From: Rhizobium aethiopicum
GTDB lineage: Bacteria > Pseudomonadota > Alphaproteobacteria > Rhizobiales > Rhizobiaceae
NCBI RefSeq assembly: GCF_014197535.1
Contig: NZ_JACIFV010000012.1
Span: forward strand, 1-64,000
Direction: 5' to 3'
DNA length: 64,000 nucleotides
In this document: positions 8,525 to 16,803 of the stretch, piece after piece
How the letters are laid out: every line of letters begins with the position of its first letter
Position numbering within the stretch: the first letter of the stretch is position 1
Notes under the pieces: generated by a model
Database searches by the model: none
Told to the model about the DNA's origin: nothing
What the model saw: the letters and a program-made list of their open reading frames with translations, nothing else
Program-made: the position numbers and the translations under genes

Positions 8525-8800
8525 CTGCTGCAAGGCGGGCCGGTGCGTTTCAATCACATCCGGCGCGATATCAAGGGCATATCGCAGAAGGTTCTGTCGC
8601 AGACACTGAGAAGGCTGGAGCGCAACGGCCTGATCTCACGCACGATCTTTCCGACCGCGCCGGTAACCGTCGAATATGCGCTGATGCCGCTTGGGCGCAC
8701 CCTGACCGATACGGTTTCGGCACTCGCTCACTGGGCGGAGCAGAACATGGACGCAATCTTTGCGGCGCAGCGTGCTTATGATGAAAGGGATGCCGGTTGA
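8525..8800 (+). pseudogene. HxlR-type regulator, N-terminal half lost
   Basis: The frame encodes the second half of an HxlR winged helix: [34 protein letters not shown], then TVEYALMPLGRTL and AHWAEQNM (given in separated blocks). The expected N-terminus (a cysteine-containing start followed by a W-x-L helix) is missing. Instead, a palindromic repeat at 8458-8508 runs into the frame. An ATG exists at 8438 but would translate the repeat. I read this as a 5'-truncated gene. A new fused start cannot be excluded. Confidence 0.7.
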
Positions 8801-8933
8801 TGGCGCCGGCGCTCCGAAGCATCTGGTCGGGCCGTGGCGCACGGGGCGCGCTTGCCCGACGGAAGATTTGCGAGCCATCGTGGCGCCTGCTGTGTGACGC
8901 GTGATGTCGCAAGCAACATCTGCTGTCACTCGC

Positions 8934-9947
8934 TTACGCGGTCCTCATCCGGCGCAGCCGTGCTGCGCACCACCGCCAGGCGGGCGCAACGACGTAGCCG
9001 ACGGCCGGGATGGCCGCAAGGCCGAGGAGGATGCCGACGAGACCTGAGCCGGCAGCTTGGACCAGCCAGGAAACCACACCGCCAACGGCCGGCATTGCAT
9101 GCGCGGCGCCTTCCCCGGCATCGTGGAGCAGATGGCTCAGCCAGGCAAAGCCAAAGCCTTCGGCGCCATGCACAATGATGCCGCCGCCGACCCAGATCAT
9201 CGCCGCCGTGCCGACGAGACCCAGCACCTTGAGAAGATAGGGCATGCCCTGCACAAGGCCGCGCCCGAGCATGCGCGGTAACGCGCCTGTCCGCGAGCGG
9301 GAAGAACGCCGGGCAAGCCAGAGGCCGAAGTCGTCCGCCTTCACGATCAAGGCGACGACGCCGTAAACGGCGGCCGTGATCAGAGTGCCGACCAGGGCGA
9401 GAATCAGCGCCTGCATCGCCAGACCCGACTCCGACAGGGAGCCGAGAGTGATCGCCATGATCTCGGCCGAGAGGATGAAATCGGTTCTGATGGCGCTCGC
9501 GACCTTTTCGTCCTCGAAGGTCTTGGGATCGACGCTGATCGTCTCAAGGGCGGTCTCGTGGGCACGGGCCGCGTGCGGCACGACGAGTTCGTAGACCTTT
9601 TCGGCGCCTTCGTAGCAGAGGTAGAGCCCGCCGAGCATGAGCAGCGGCGTCACTGCCTGCGGCACGAGAAGGCTGAGGACGAGTGCGGCCGGCAGGAGGA
9701 ACACCAGTTTGTTCTTGAGAGAACCGATGGCGATCCTTGCGATGATCGGCAGTTCGCGTGCCGCCGAAAGGCCGGTCACATAACGCGGCGTGACGGCTGC
9801 GTCATCAATCACGACGCCGGCGGCTTTGGCGCCGGCTCTGCCCGCCTGGGCGACTACGTCGTCCAGAGAAGCGGCGGCCGCCTTTGCAAGCGCTGCGACA
9901 TCATCAAGGAGGGCAATCAGGCCGACACTCACAAGCAAACCTCTCAT
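8934..9947 (-). CDS. DUF808 family inner-membrane protein (YedI-like)
   Basis: A 337-residue, highly hydrophobic protein with the DUF808 signature. The N-terminal GLIALLDDVAALAKAAAASLDDV is followed by AGVVIDDAAVTPRYV, the ARELPIIARIAIGSLKNKL block, and several membrane helices. Among these are LVFLLPAALVLSLLVP, ILALVGTLITAAVYGVVALIV, and one near the C-terminus around LVGILLGLAAIPAVGYVVAP. The role is unknown in all bacteria. ATG 9947 gives the typical start. It stands alone, convergent with nothing close. Confidence 0.88.
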   Translation of the reverse strand: MRGLLVSVGLIALLDDVAALAKAAAASLDDVVAQAGRAGAKAAGVVIDDAAVTPRYVTGLSAARELPIIARIAIGSLKNKLVFLLPAALVLSLLVPQAVTPLLMLGGLYLCYEGAEKVYELVVPHAARAHETALETISVDPKTFEDEKVASAIRTDFILSAEIMAITLGSLSESGLAMQALILALVGTLITAAVYGVVALIVKADDFGLWLARRSSRSRTGALPRMLGRGLVQGMPYLLKVLGLVGTAAMIWVGGGIIVHGAEGFGFAWLSHLLHDAGEGAAHAMPAVGGVVSWLVQAAGSGLVGILLGLAAIPAVGYVVAPAWRWCAARLRRMRTA

Positions 9948-10100
9948 TCAGGGTCAATGGCTGGCGAGAATATCCAATCGGGTGACAGCCGGGAAGGGGC
10001 GCCTCTTCGGATGATTGGTGGTGCCTGATCAAAAGGTCAGGGATCACCCCGGCCGGGACGGAGTACATGGCGTAGGTGGGACCGTGTGCAAGCGAGCCGC

Positions 10101-10913
10101 TCATTCAATCTGGATATGAATATGGTCATCATGACGCGCGGCTCGGCAGCCCTGGAAGCGGACATGGGCGTCGGTGATGCCAAGCGCATTCTTCAGATGC
10201 GGCTCGATGAAGATCTTCTGCAGGCCAAAGCGTGCGACGCCTTCCGTCGTCAGCCAGGCGATCGCTGCCGCGGTGCGCTGCTCCTCGATCCCGTAGACAG
10301 GGAAGAGCGGCTGCAGGGCATCGAAATCCCAACGCGTGGTGAGCCAGTCGTGGCGACCCGCGCAGGGCAGTTCGTCGCCCGGGGCGGGCTCCTCGAAGGC
10401 AAAATAGCCGATCGGGGAGCGTGTGGCGCCGTTCAGAAAGGCGCCGTCGGCATCTTTGTAATAATAGGCGAAATCGAGCTTCTTGCCGTCGGCATGAGAG
10501 AGATGCGGCAGCAGCGGAAAACCGTTGACGAAGGGAAAGTTCGCATCCAGCGCGACGGTAACGGTACCGGGAAACTGCTTTTCCATGTGGGCGGCAAGTG
10601 CCTCTGCCAGATCGCGCAGTCCACGCGTCACGTAGTTGCGGTTGAGCGCGCAGTAGATCGGCGAGCGGATGACCAGCGGATCGGCGGTGCCGGCGAAGCA
10701 GGAAAGCGGAACCCGGCCGAATGTGGGTGCGGTGAGGTGCGCGACGAAGGTGGCGCCGGCGTAGAGAAGCAGAAAGAGCGCGAGGTTGGCCGCAAATCGG
10801 CGCAGGCGCAAGGCGCGTGCGACGACAAGCGTTATCAAATAGGCGAGGCCGCCGATCTGGGTGAGCAGCGTCAGAATGATGACGATCAGAGCGTGGAGGA
10901 TAAAGCGGAGCAC
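10101..10913 (-). CDS. Membrane-anchored protein with LAS-type zinc peptidase motifs
   Basis: About 270 residues. An N-terminal hydrophobic region holds two probable membrane helices (FILHALIVIILTLLTQIGG and a second around LALFLLLYAGATFVAHL). The outer domain contains HLSHADGKKLDF, which matches the H-x6-D zinc motif of LAS peptidases (MepA, VanX, M15 types), and ends in DDHIHIQIE, which matches their H-x-H motif. This suggests a periplasmic zinc-dependent peptidoglycan or peptide hydrolase tied to the inner membrane. GTG 10913 is chosen because it starts the hydrophobic segment; a frame start at 10985 adds 24 unlikely residues. Functional assignment is inference from motifs. Confidence 0.6.
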   Translation of the reverse strand: MLRFILHALIVIILTLLTQIGGLAYLITLVVARALRLRRFAANLALFLLLYAGATFVAHLTAPTFGRVPLSCFAGTADPLVIRSPIYCALNRNYVTRGLRDLAEALAAHMEKQFPGTVTVALDANFPFVNGFPLLPHLSHADGKKLDFAYYYKDADGAFLNGATRSPIGYFAFEEPAPGDELPCAGRHDWLTTRWDFDALQPLFPVYGIEEQRTAAAIAWLTTEGVARFGLQKIFIEPHLKNALGITDAHVRFQGCRAARHDDHIHIQIE

Positions 10914-11027
10914 GGGCAGCCCTGTGGAGGGGAAGTTGCATTGCCATAGGTGAGGGAGTGAGGACGCGCAAGACGGTCGGCGCACCCGCCTGACACTTCG
11001 AGTTTTGGCCGGAATTGACAGCGGAAT

Positions 11028-11049
11028 TTATCTGACTTAAGTCAGATAA
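11028..11049. promoter_or_regulatory. Perfect 22-bp palindrome abutting the MarR-GNAT start codon
   Basis: The half-site TTATCTGACTT is followed by its exact reverse complement, ending 1 base before ATG 11051. No Shine-Dalgarno sequence is visible, since the palindrome occupies its place. It is probably an autoregulatory operator for the MarR domain encoded next. Confidence 0.7.
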
Positions 11050-11050
11050 T

Positions 11051-11926
11051 ATGGTTGCTGATCCTGTCGCCCGCGTCCGTCGCTTCAACCGCGCCGTCAC
11101 CTCCGAAGTCGGCGCTCTGGATACGTCTTTCCTTGGACGCGGTCGTCCGCTCGGTGCTGCTCGCGTCCTCAATTCGATCGGTCGTGGCCAATCGGATGTT
11201 GCGGCGATCCGCGATTATCTCGGTCTTGACTCGGGCCTGATGAGCCGTCTGCTGCGCGCTCTGGAGGAGGAGGGGCTGATCGAGACCATCCCGAACGATC
11301 GGGATGCGCGTCGCCGCATCACCAGGTTGACCAGCACCGGCGAGTGCGAGTTTCAGGCTTATGAAGCACTTTCCAATGCCCAGGCCGAAGCGTTTCTGGC
11401 GCGTCATCGCCGCCCGGACGAACTCCTGCGCGCCATGGATATCGTCGCCTGCTCGTTAAGACGCGACCAGATCGTGCTGGAGGAGAAAGATCCTAGGCAT
11501 GACGATGCCCGCTATTGCCTGAACGAATATTACGGCGAACTTGCACGCCGTTTCGACAAGGGTTTCGACGTCTCACTTTCCCGCGATCCTGACGCCAAGG
11601 ACATGATCCGCCCGCGCGGCGCGTTCCTGGTCGCGATGTCCGACGGCCTTCCGATCGGTTGTGTCGGGTTGAAGGGCAGTGGCGGCGAGGTCGCAGAAAT
11701 CAAGAGGCTCTGGGTCGCCCCGTCCGCGCGTGGCCTCGGGATGGCAAAACGGCTTATGTCGGCTGCCGAGACGATCGCCCGCGAGTTGTCCATCCGGCTC
11801 CTGCGTCTGGATACCAACAGCGCGCTTGCCGAGGCGCAGCAGCTCTATCGCGGTACCGGCTGGACCGAGATCGAGCGGTTCAATGACGATCCATATCCGG
11901 ATACCTTCTTCGAAAAAAGTCTTTGA
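11051..11926 (+). CDS. MarR-type HTH / GNAT acetyltransferase fusion
   Basis: This 291-residue protein has two domains. Residues about 1-150 form a MarR winged helix (AARVLNSIGRGQSDVAAIRDYLGLDSGLMSRLLRALEEEGLI, then NDRDARRRITRLT). Residues about 160-291 form a GNAT domain with EIKRLWVAPSARGLGMAKRLM as acetyl-CoA site and AQQLYRGTGW near the end (motifs listed separately). Such fusions are widespread in Proteobacteria; acetylation targets are mostly unknown. A perfect palindrome ends one base before the start, implying tight autoregulation and possibly leaderless translation. It is divergent from the LAS-like gene, 137 bp away. Confidence 0.88.
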   Translation: MVADPVARVRRFNRAVTSEVGALDTSFLGRGRPLGAARVLNSIGRGQSDVAAIRDYLGLDSGLMSRLLRALEEEGLIETIPNDRDARRRITRLTSTGECEFQAYEALSNAQAEAFLARHRRPDELLRAMDIVACSLRRDQIVLEEKDPRHDDARYCLNEYYGELARRFDKGFDVSLSRDPDAKDMIRPRGAFLVAMSDGLPIGCVGLKGSGGEVAEIKRLWVAPSARGLGMAKRLMSAAETIARELSIRLLRLDTNSALAEAQQLYRGTGWTEIERFNDDPYPDTFFEKSL

Positions 11927-12042
11927 CCGCGACCGGCTTTGTCCTGAAGTGGCTGGCGATGGTGCTGTGCGACGGCGCGGCCTCACGTTGATGCCATTGC
12001 GGCCACCCAAGGGTGAGGGCGCGGAGCCAGTTGCCAATATCC

Positions 12043-12696
12043 TCAGACGCGCATCGACAGCTCGATGTCCTCTTCGAACGGGACCGAGAGATAGCCAGCG
12101 GCGGTGGAACGAACGCGGGCGAGATATTCGGGGCTGACGTCGGCATTGTCGGCGACGATGAGGGCGCCGGGTCTCAGGCGGTCTTCGACCAGTTCCAGGA
12201 TGTCACGATAGAGCCCCTTGGCGCCGTCGAGAAACAGGAGGTCGATGGTATCAGGAAGATCGGTGCCGAGGGTGCGAAAGGCGTCTCCCTCACGGATTTC
12301 GACAAGGTCGATGAGGCCGCCGGCCGTCAAATTTTCGCGCGCGCGCCTGACTTTCGACGGTTCGAACTCGCTGGTGATCAGCCGGCCACCGCCATTGTCG
12401 CGCAGTGCTGCAGCAAGATGGAGGGTCGAGATGCCGAAGGATGTGCCGAACTCGATGATCGTTTGAGCACGGCAGCTGCGCGCCAGCATGTAGAGCAGCG
12501 TGCCGGCCTCGCGCGAGACAGGAAGCCAGAGGTCCTTCAGTCGCCCGTAAAGGTCGAGATATTCCGTCTTGCTGCTGATCAGGCGCATCCTCTCCTCGCT
12601 GGAAAGCTCGGATATGGCGGGGCTCGTCGCCGCGGCGGCTTCTTCGAACAGGCCGTCGAGGAGAGGCGCGAGCGGCGCTGTGGTCAGTGTCGTCAT
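12043..12696 (-). CDS. Class I SAM-dependent O-methyltransferase
   Basis: A 217-residue methyltransferase of the CaiE/MdmC-like O-methyltransferase group. SAM-binding motif I is IIEFGTSFGISTLHLAAAL, followed by GRLITSEFEPSKV (acidic ribose contact) and IDLLFLDGAKGLYRDILELV with the metal-binding Asp. Start ATG 12696 has GGAG 5-8 bases upstream on its strand; a frame extension to 12789 is unlikely. It diverges from a TetR-family gene whose start is 91 bp away, so it is the probable regulatory target. The acceptor substrate is not predictable. Confidence 0.87.
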   Translation of the reverse strand: MTTLTTAPLAPLLDGLFEEAAAATSPAISELSSEERMRLISSKTEYLDLYGRLKDLWLPVSREAGTLLYMLARSCRAQTIIEFGTSFGISTLHLAAALRDNGGGRLITSEFEPSKVRRARENLTAGGLIDLVEIREGDAFRTLGTDLPDTIDLLFLDGAKGLYRDILELVEDRLRPGALIVADNADVSPEYLARVRSTAAGYLSVPFEEDIELSMRV

Positions 12697-12787
12697 TGGA
12701 GGGCTCCTTGGAATGATGAGGTTCTTGCGCTGGGTGAAAAATACGAGTAATCCATCGCATTTTCTAATCGCATTGCGGAGCACTGCC

Positions 12788-13438
12788 ATGAGCGACCGGC
12801 CAAGTACCCGGATTTCTTCACGAAAGCAGCCGAAGCAGGCCCGCTCGACGGAGCTCGTGGGGGCGATCCTCGATGCTGCTGCTCAGGTTTTGGCACGGGA
12901 GGGAGCCCATCGCTTCACCACGGCGAGGGTAGCGGAGAGGGCGGGCGTCAGTATCGGTTCGCTCTACCAATATTTCCCCAACAAGGCGGCAATCCTCTTC
13001 CGGCTGCAGAGCGACGAATGGCGGCAGACGAACGACATGCTCGCCGACATTCTTGCCGATTCACAACGACCGCCGTTCGAACGGCTGCGCAGCCTTGTTC
13101 ACGCCTTTCTTCGCTCCGAGTGTGAGGAAGCGGCGATGCGCGTGGCGCTTCACGACGCAGCGCCGCTCTATCGCGATGCGCCGGAGGCGCAGGCGGCGAG
13201 GGCGTCGGGAGACCGCATCATCGGGCTGTTCATGGAGGAGGTGCTGCCATCGGTCCCGGAGGCAAGCCGGGCGCTTGCCGGTGACCTGATCGTCACGACG
13301 CTCGCCACGGTGGGGAAGCAGTTCTCGGAGGCGCCCCGAAGCTTGGGCGAGATCGAAATCTACGCCGAAGCTATGGCCGAGATGTTCGCAGCCTACCTTG
13401 AAAAGCTCGAATCCGGCCGGGACACGGTGCATTCCTAA
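12788..13438 (+). CDS. TetR/AcrR family transcriptional regulator
   Basis: A 216-residue TetR regulator. The N-terminal HTH spans roughly residues 20-65 (AILDAAAQVLAREGAHRFTTARVAERAGVSIGSLYQYFPNKAAIL). An all-helical ligand-binding region follows, ending MAEMFAAYLEKLES. Start ATG 12788 is supported by GGAG at 12777; upstream in-frame codons belong to the intergenic region. Divergent orientation to the O-methyltransferase suggests it represses that gene. The region between has no obvious palindrome longer than a few bases. Confidence 0.9.
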   Translation: MSDRPSTRISSRKQPKQARSTELVGAILDAAAQVLAREGAHRFTTARVAERAGVSIGSLYQYFPNKAAILFRLQSDEWRQTNDMLADILADSQRPPFERLRSLVHAFLRSECEEAAMRVALHDAAPLYRDAPEAQAARASGDRIIGLFMEEVLPSVPEASRALAGDLIVTTLATVGKQFSEAPRSLGEIEIYAEAMAEMFAAYLEKLESGRDTVHS

Positions 13439-13545
13439 CAAAGGACCGCAACACGGCAAATGAGAGGCTTTCTGTGAGCCGGCCACGGATTATCGCAACC
13501 CCTGTCACGGCGCAGGGGCAGCCCTGATCGGCCGATTCCGGATTC

Positions 13546-13749
13546 CTATTGGTGGTTCAACTGCTTCGACAGTTCGGCAAAAAGCCCATCGCGGGCGGTG
13601 TTCATCTGAACGAAATCGACGGCAACGGTGATGGCGCGGCGTCCTTCGACGCTGTCGATGTCGAGCTTTTTCTCGCAGCACCATTGCCGAACGGCATCGG
13701 TGACGATGGTTATTTGGCTGTCGTCGAGTGACATAAGCGACAAGAGCAT
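13546..13749 (-). CDS. Small hypothetical protein
   Basis: This 67-residue frame starts MLLSLMSLDDSQITIVTDAVRQW, followed by CCEKKLDIDSVEGRRAITVAVDFVQMN. GAGGG lies 8 bases before ATG 13749. It is predicted to be a soluble helical protein, with no signal peptide. The regular helix pattern and RBS support real coding. No family name can be given. Neighbours are a TetR gene and a cyclase gene in the other orientation. Confidence 0.55.
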   Translation of the reverse strand: MLLSLMSLDDSQITIVTDAVRQWCCEKKLDIDSVEGRRAITVAVDFVQMNTARDGLFAELSKQLNHQ

Positions 13750-14131
13750 CTTCGTACCCTCTATGAAGCGGCAGGAGCACGACGATCTCTCAAGCGGTCG
13801 TGCCGATGATCCGATGGGCCGATGGCGCGTACTCTACGCTCATTCTGCAGCAATGCCATAGCTATTTGGGCACGCTTAGTTGACGACAAGTCGAGAACGG
13901 GACTGCTGAGCGTTCCGGTCCGCTGACGCAGTCCGGATGTCGCAAAATGGCGAATGCGGAGATAGGCGATGTCGAGCGGGAAAAGCTTCTGAAAACCCCG
14001 GCGTCGCCTTACCGGGCTAATCCGTAAGACTTCTGCTTGGCCAGGCTCCGTTTGATCCGCACGGACGAGCGTCTGCTATAATCGCGGCGATCTCCGGTCG
14101 CATGGCCCGGCCGAACTTTGCGAGGCGTCAG
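13750..14131. other. Intergenic region before the cyclase gene
   Basis: No gene seen. A candidate promoter lies at its right end (14052-14082). Confidence 0.4.
14052..14082 (+). promoter_or_regulatory. Candidate sigma70-type promoter of the cyclase gene
   Basis: TTGATC at 14052-14057 and TATAAT at 14077-14082 are separated by 19 bp, 50 bp before the chosen start. The -10 box is perfect; the spacing is slightly long. Confidence 0.4.
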
Positions 14132-15577
14132 ATGACTGACGTTCAGGAACGGCTCCTTGAGAGCAAGATGACCGAGATCCGGCAGGCCCGGTCCTGGAGC
14201 CCGCGGGGCATCGCCAAATTCGAAAGCCTGATCCGCAGCGGTGACGATCTGTCCCTCTACCGCATCAACCCGCTGGCTTTCGCGCACGACGGCGCCATTT
14301 CGGAGGCGGAAAGCATCGATCTCTTTCTCCATGCGACGCGCAGCGGTTTATTCGAGATGAGCTGGGACGTCGTATGTCCCCAATCCGGAATGGTGCTCGA
14401 TAGTTTCGGCGCCTTGAGGACGCTGAAGACTCACTATGTCTGCGGCCTGTGCGACGTCTCCGGCGAAACCGACCTCGACGATTTCATCGAGGTCACCTTC
14501 ACAGTGTCGCCGCAACTGCGCCGGCTGTCTTTTCACGATCCCGGCTCGCTCTCGGCCGAGGATTTTCACTGGAAGGCACGGTTTCTCAGCGATGCGCGAC
14601 TTCCAGGTCAGCAGGTCCGCTTTCTCGACGTCTTGAAAGGGTTGGTGCGCGGCCTTTCCTTCCTGGCGCCGGGTTCGGTCACAACGATCAGGGCTGAACT
14701 CGGCGCCGGGGCGCTCGCCGGCATCAATGTAGAGACCCAGGCGAGCTTTGCGCTGCCGGTGAGAGGCGAGCCCGTTACGGCGCCGGCACTCCTCAGGATC
14801 GGGTATGACGGTCGGCGTTTTTACCCTTCGTCCTCAGCGGTTCGGCCCGGCCCGGTCATCGTCGAAGTCGAGAACTCGGCTGCCGCGCGCGGCTCACTGC
14901 TCCTCATCAACTGGCCGCCCGAGATCCTGGCGCAGACCGCCAAACCTGTTCTCGATTTCGATCCTTACATGTCGGGCGGGATGCTGCTTGCACGCCAGAC
15001 CTTTCGGCGGCTGTTTCGCTCCGAATGTGTTGATGAAAGGGAGGGCCTCGGCATCCGTCAGGTCACGCTTCTCTTCACCGATCTCAAGGGTTCGACCGCG
15101 ATGTACGCGCGGCTCGGCGATCTCAATGCCTATGCACTGGTGCGTGAACATTTCGCCCTGCTCGGCGCCACGGTGCAGGAGCATTCGGGCGCGATCGTCA
15201 AGACGATCGGCGACGCGGTGATGGCGGCCTTCTCCCGCCCGAGCGACGCCATCTCGGCTGCTCTGCATATGCTCGAAGAAATCGAGCGCTTCAACGGCGA
15301 GCATGGCGATCCCGGCATCATCCTGAAGATCGGCGCCCATTGCGGTCCGTCGATCGCTGTGACCTTGAACGATAACCTCGATTATTTCGGGCAGACCGTC
15401 AATGTCGCGGCACGGGTGCAATCATTGGCCGAGGCCGGCGAGATCTGTCTATCCGAAGCCCTGTTTTCGGCGCCTGACGTCAGCCGGCTGCTCTCCGGCC
15501 ATAGGCTAGTCGCCTTCGAGGCTCCGCTTCGGGGCGTGGAGGGGATGGCATGCGTCTACCGGGTGATGCCGGCGTAA
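14132..15577 (+). CDS. Class III adenylate/guanylate cyclase with N-terminal DUF5939-like domain
   Basis: This 481-residue soluble protein has an N-terminal region of about 310 residues, including a VCPQSGMVLDSFGALRTL and YVCGLCDV segment typical of DUF5939 adenylate cyclases. The C-terminal class III cyclase domain starts at VTLLFTDLKGSTAMYARLGD, with the first metal-binding Asp. It continues with GAIVKTIGDAVMAAF (second Asp) and LDYFGQTVNVAARVQ. It would make cAMP (or cGMP) from the nucleoside triphosphate in the cytoplasm. ATG 14132 is favoured over 14102 because GAGG lies about 7 bases upstream. One of two cyclase genes in this window; rhizobia carry many. Confidence 0.88.
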   Translation: MTDVQERLLESKMTEIRQARSWSPRGIAKFESLIRSGDDLSLYRINPLAFAHDGAISEAESIDLFLHATRSGLFEMSWDVVCPQSGMVLDSFGALRTLKTHYVCGLCDVSGETDLDDFIEVTFTVSPQLRRLSFHDPGSLSAEDFHWKARFLSDARLPGQQVRFLDVLKGLVRGLSFLAPGSVTTIRAELGAGALAGINVETQASFALPVRGEPVTAPALLRIGYDGRRFYPSSSAVRPGPVIVEVENSAAARGSLLLINWPPEILAQTAKPVLDFDPYMSGGMLLARQTFRRLFRSECVDEREGLGIRQVTLLFTDLKGSTAMYARLGDLNAYALVREHFALLGATVQEHSGAIVKTIGDAVMAAFSRPSDAISAALHMLEEIERFNGEHGDPGIILKIGAHCGPSIAVTLNDNLDYFGQTVNVAARVQSLAEAGEICLSEALFSAPDVSRLLSGHRLVAFEAPLRGVEGMACVYRVMPA

Positions 15578-15689
15578 TCTCAGGTCCTTGATTTGTGCAT
15601 GTCTTCATCCCGCGCCGCGGCACGTTCTTGAGCACACATGCATTTCACCATTTGCAACGGGCAATGTTGCCCAAAAGGAGGAGAATACA

Positions 15690-15956
15690 ATGTTGAAATG
15701 CACAGCTATAGCCATCGTTGCCGCCGTCGCATCCGCACTGCCTGTCCTTGCACAGGATGTGATGATGAAATGCGACGAGGCGTCGATGATGAAAATGCAG
15801 TCCGACATGGACGCCATGACCGATCCGGCCATGAAGGAAAAGAAGGAAATGGCGTCCAAGGAAATGATGATGGCTAAGGATTCCATGACGGCCAACAAGA
15901 TGGACGACTGCAAGATGCACATGGAAAACGCCATGAAAAGCATGGGCAAAATGTGA
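15690..15956 (+). CDS. Methionine-rich secreted small protein
   Basis: An 88-residue protein with a signal peptide (LKCTAIAIVAAVASALPVLAQ, cleavage after ALAQ-like LAQ) and a mature part of about 65 residues containing some 19 methionines. They include MM and MMM clusters, spaced M-x2-3-M patterns and three cysteines. AAGGAGGAG at about 15676 is a strong RBS. Methionine clusters of this kind bind Cu(I) or Ag(I) in periplasmic copper proteins, so a metal-buffering role is plausible but inferred; no copper genes are adjacent. The overlapping opposite-strand frame is a shadow. Confidence 0.75.
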   Translation: MLKCTAIAIVAAVASALPVLAQDVMMKCDEASMMKMQSDMDAMTDPAMKEKKEMASKEMMMAKDSMTANKMDDCKMHMENAMKSMGKM

Positions 15957-16072
15957 CGCTATTGATGCCGGGCGAGAGGGCCTTGGACAGCCGCCTCGTC
16001 CAGGCGCCGGGATGAATGTGTTTCCGGCGCCGCTCACCCGGGAGAGATCGCCGGACTGAACCAGCGGCTCGG

Positions 16073-16714
16073 TTATTTCGCCAGCACAAGATGCGTGGCC
16101 TTTTCGCTGGCGACATGCTCGGTGATGCGAAAGCCCAGCGCAGGAAGATCGATGCCTGCAAACATTGCTTCGCCCCTGCCGAGCACGACGGGGGAGACGG
16201 CGAAATGCAGCTCGTCGATCAGACCCGCCTGCAGATACTGGCGGACAGTCGCCACTCCGCCGCCGATCTTCACATCTTTATCGCCGGCCGCCGCCTTCGC
16301 CTGCTCGAGCGCCGCATGAATGCCGCCGGTGACGAAGTGGAAGGTGGTGCCTCCTTCCATGACGAGCGGTTCGCGTGGATAATGGGTGAGGATATAGGTC
16401 GGTGCATGATAAGGCGGGTTCGGACCCCACCAGCCTTTCCAGGCATCGTCGGGCCATTCGCCGCGGATCGGGCCGAACATGTTGCGCCCGAGAATGAAGG
16501 CGCCGAAATCGGCCATGGCGCGGGACGCATAATCCTCGTCGATGCCGGACGAACCGTCGTCCTTACCCATCATCGCGCGGAAGGTGCGTGTGTGGAAGAA
16601 CCACTGAAACATTTCCGGCCCGCGCTTTCCGAGTGGATCATTCAGGCTTTGCTCCGGCCCGGCGCCGAAACCATCCACGGAAACGGAAAATCCTGCAACG
16701 CGCACCTTGGACAT
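16073..16714 (-). CDS. Dihydrofolate reductase / RibD-C family protein
   Basis: A 213-residue protein of the RibD C-terminal/DHFR-like reductase family. It opens VRVAGFSVSVDGFGAG and has an internal ADFGAFILGRNMFGP. The NADPH-binding segment is KDVKIGGGVATVRQYLQAGLIDELHF, followed by SPVVLGRGEAMF. Members are NADPH-dependent reductases of unknown substrate. ATG 16714 has GGAGGAAAGC immediately upstream. The gene is divergent from an HxlR regulator, with an inverted repeat between, a frequent arrangement for HxlR targets. Confidence 0.85.
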   Translation of the reverse strand: MSKVRVAGFSVSVDGFGAGPEQSLNDPLGKRGPEMFQWFFHTRTFRAMMGKDDGSSGIDEDYASRAMADFGAFILGRNMFGPIRGEWPDDAWKGWWGPNPPYHAPTYILTHYPREPLVMEGGTTFHFVTGGIHAALEQAKAAAGDKDVKIGGGVATVRQYLQAGLIDELHFAVSPVVLGRGEAMFAGIDLPALGFRITEHVASEKATHLVLAK

Positions 16715-16739
16715 GCTTTCCTCCATCTGATTGCGAATT

Positions 16740-16788
16740 GAAACTAGTTGTAATCTCGCACAGGTGATCCTATAATGCAACTGGTTTC
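16740..16788. promoter_or_regulatory. Inverted repeat between reductase and HxlR genes
   Basis: GAAACTAGTTG (16740-16750) and CAACTGGTTTC (16778-16788) are inverted copies with 10 of 11 matches, centred in an 89-bp divergent promoter region. Probably the HxlR operator. Confidence 0.55.
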
Positions 16789-16803
16789 CATAGGAGATGC
16801 TTA

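Noticed and set aside
10086..10949. A 287-codon plus-strand frame
   Set aside because: Shadow of the minus-strand LAS-like membrane protein; no domain of its own.
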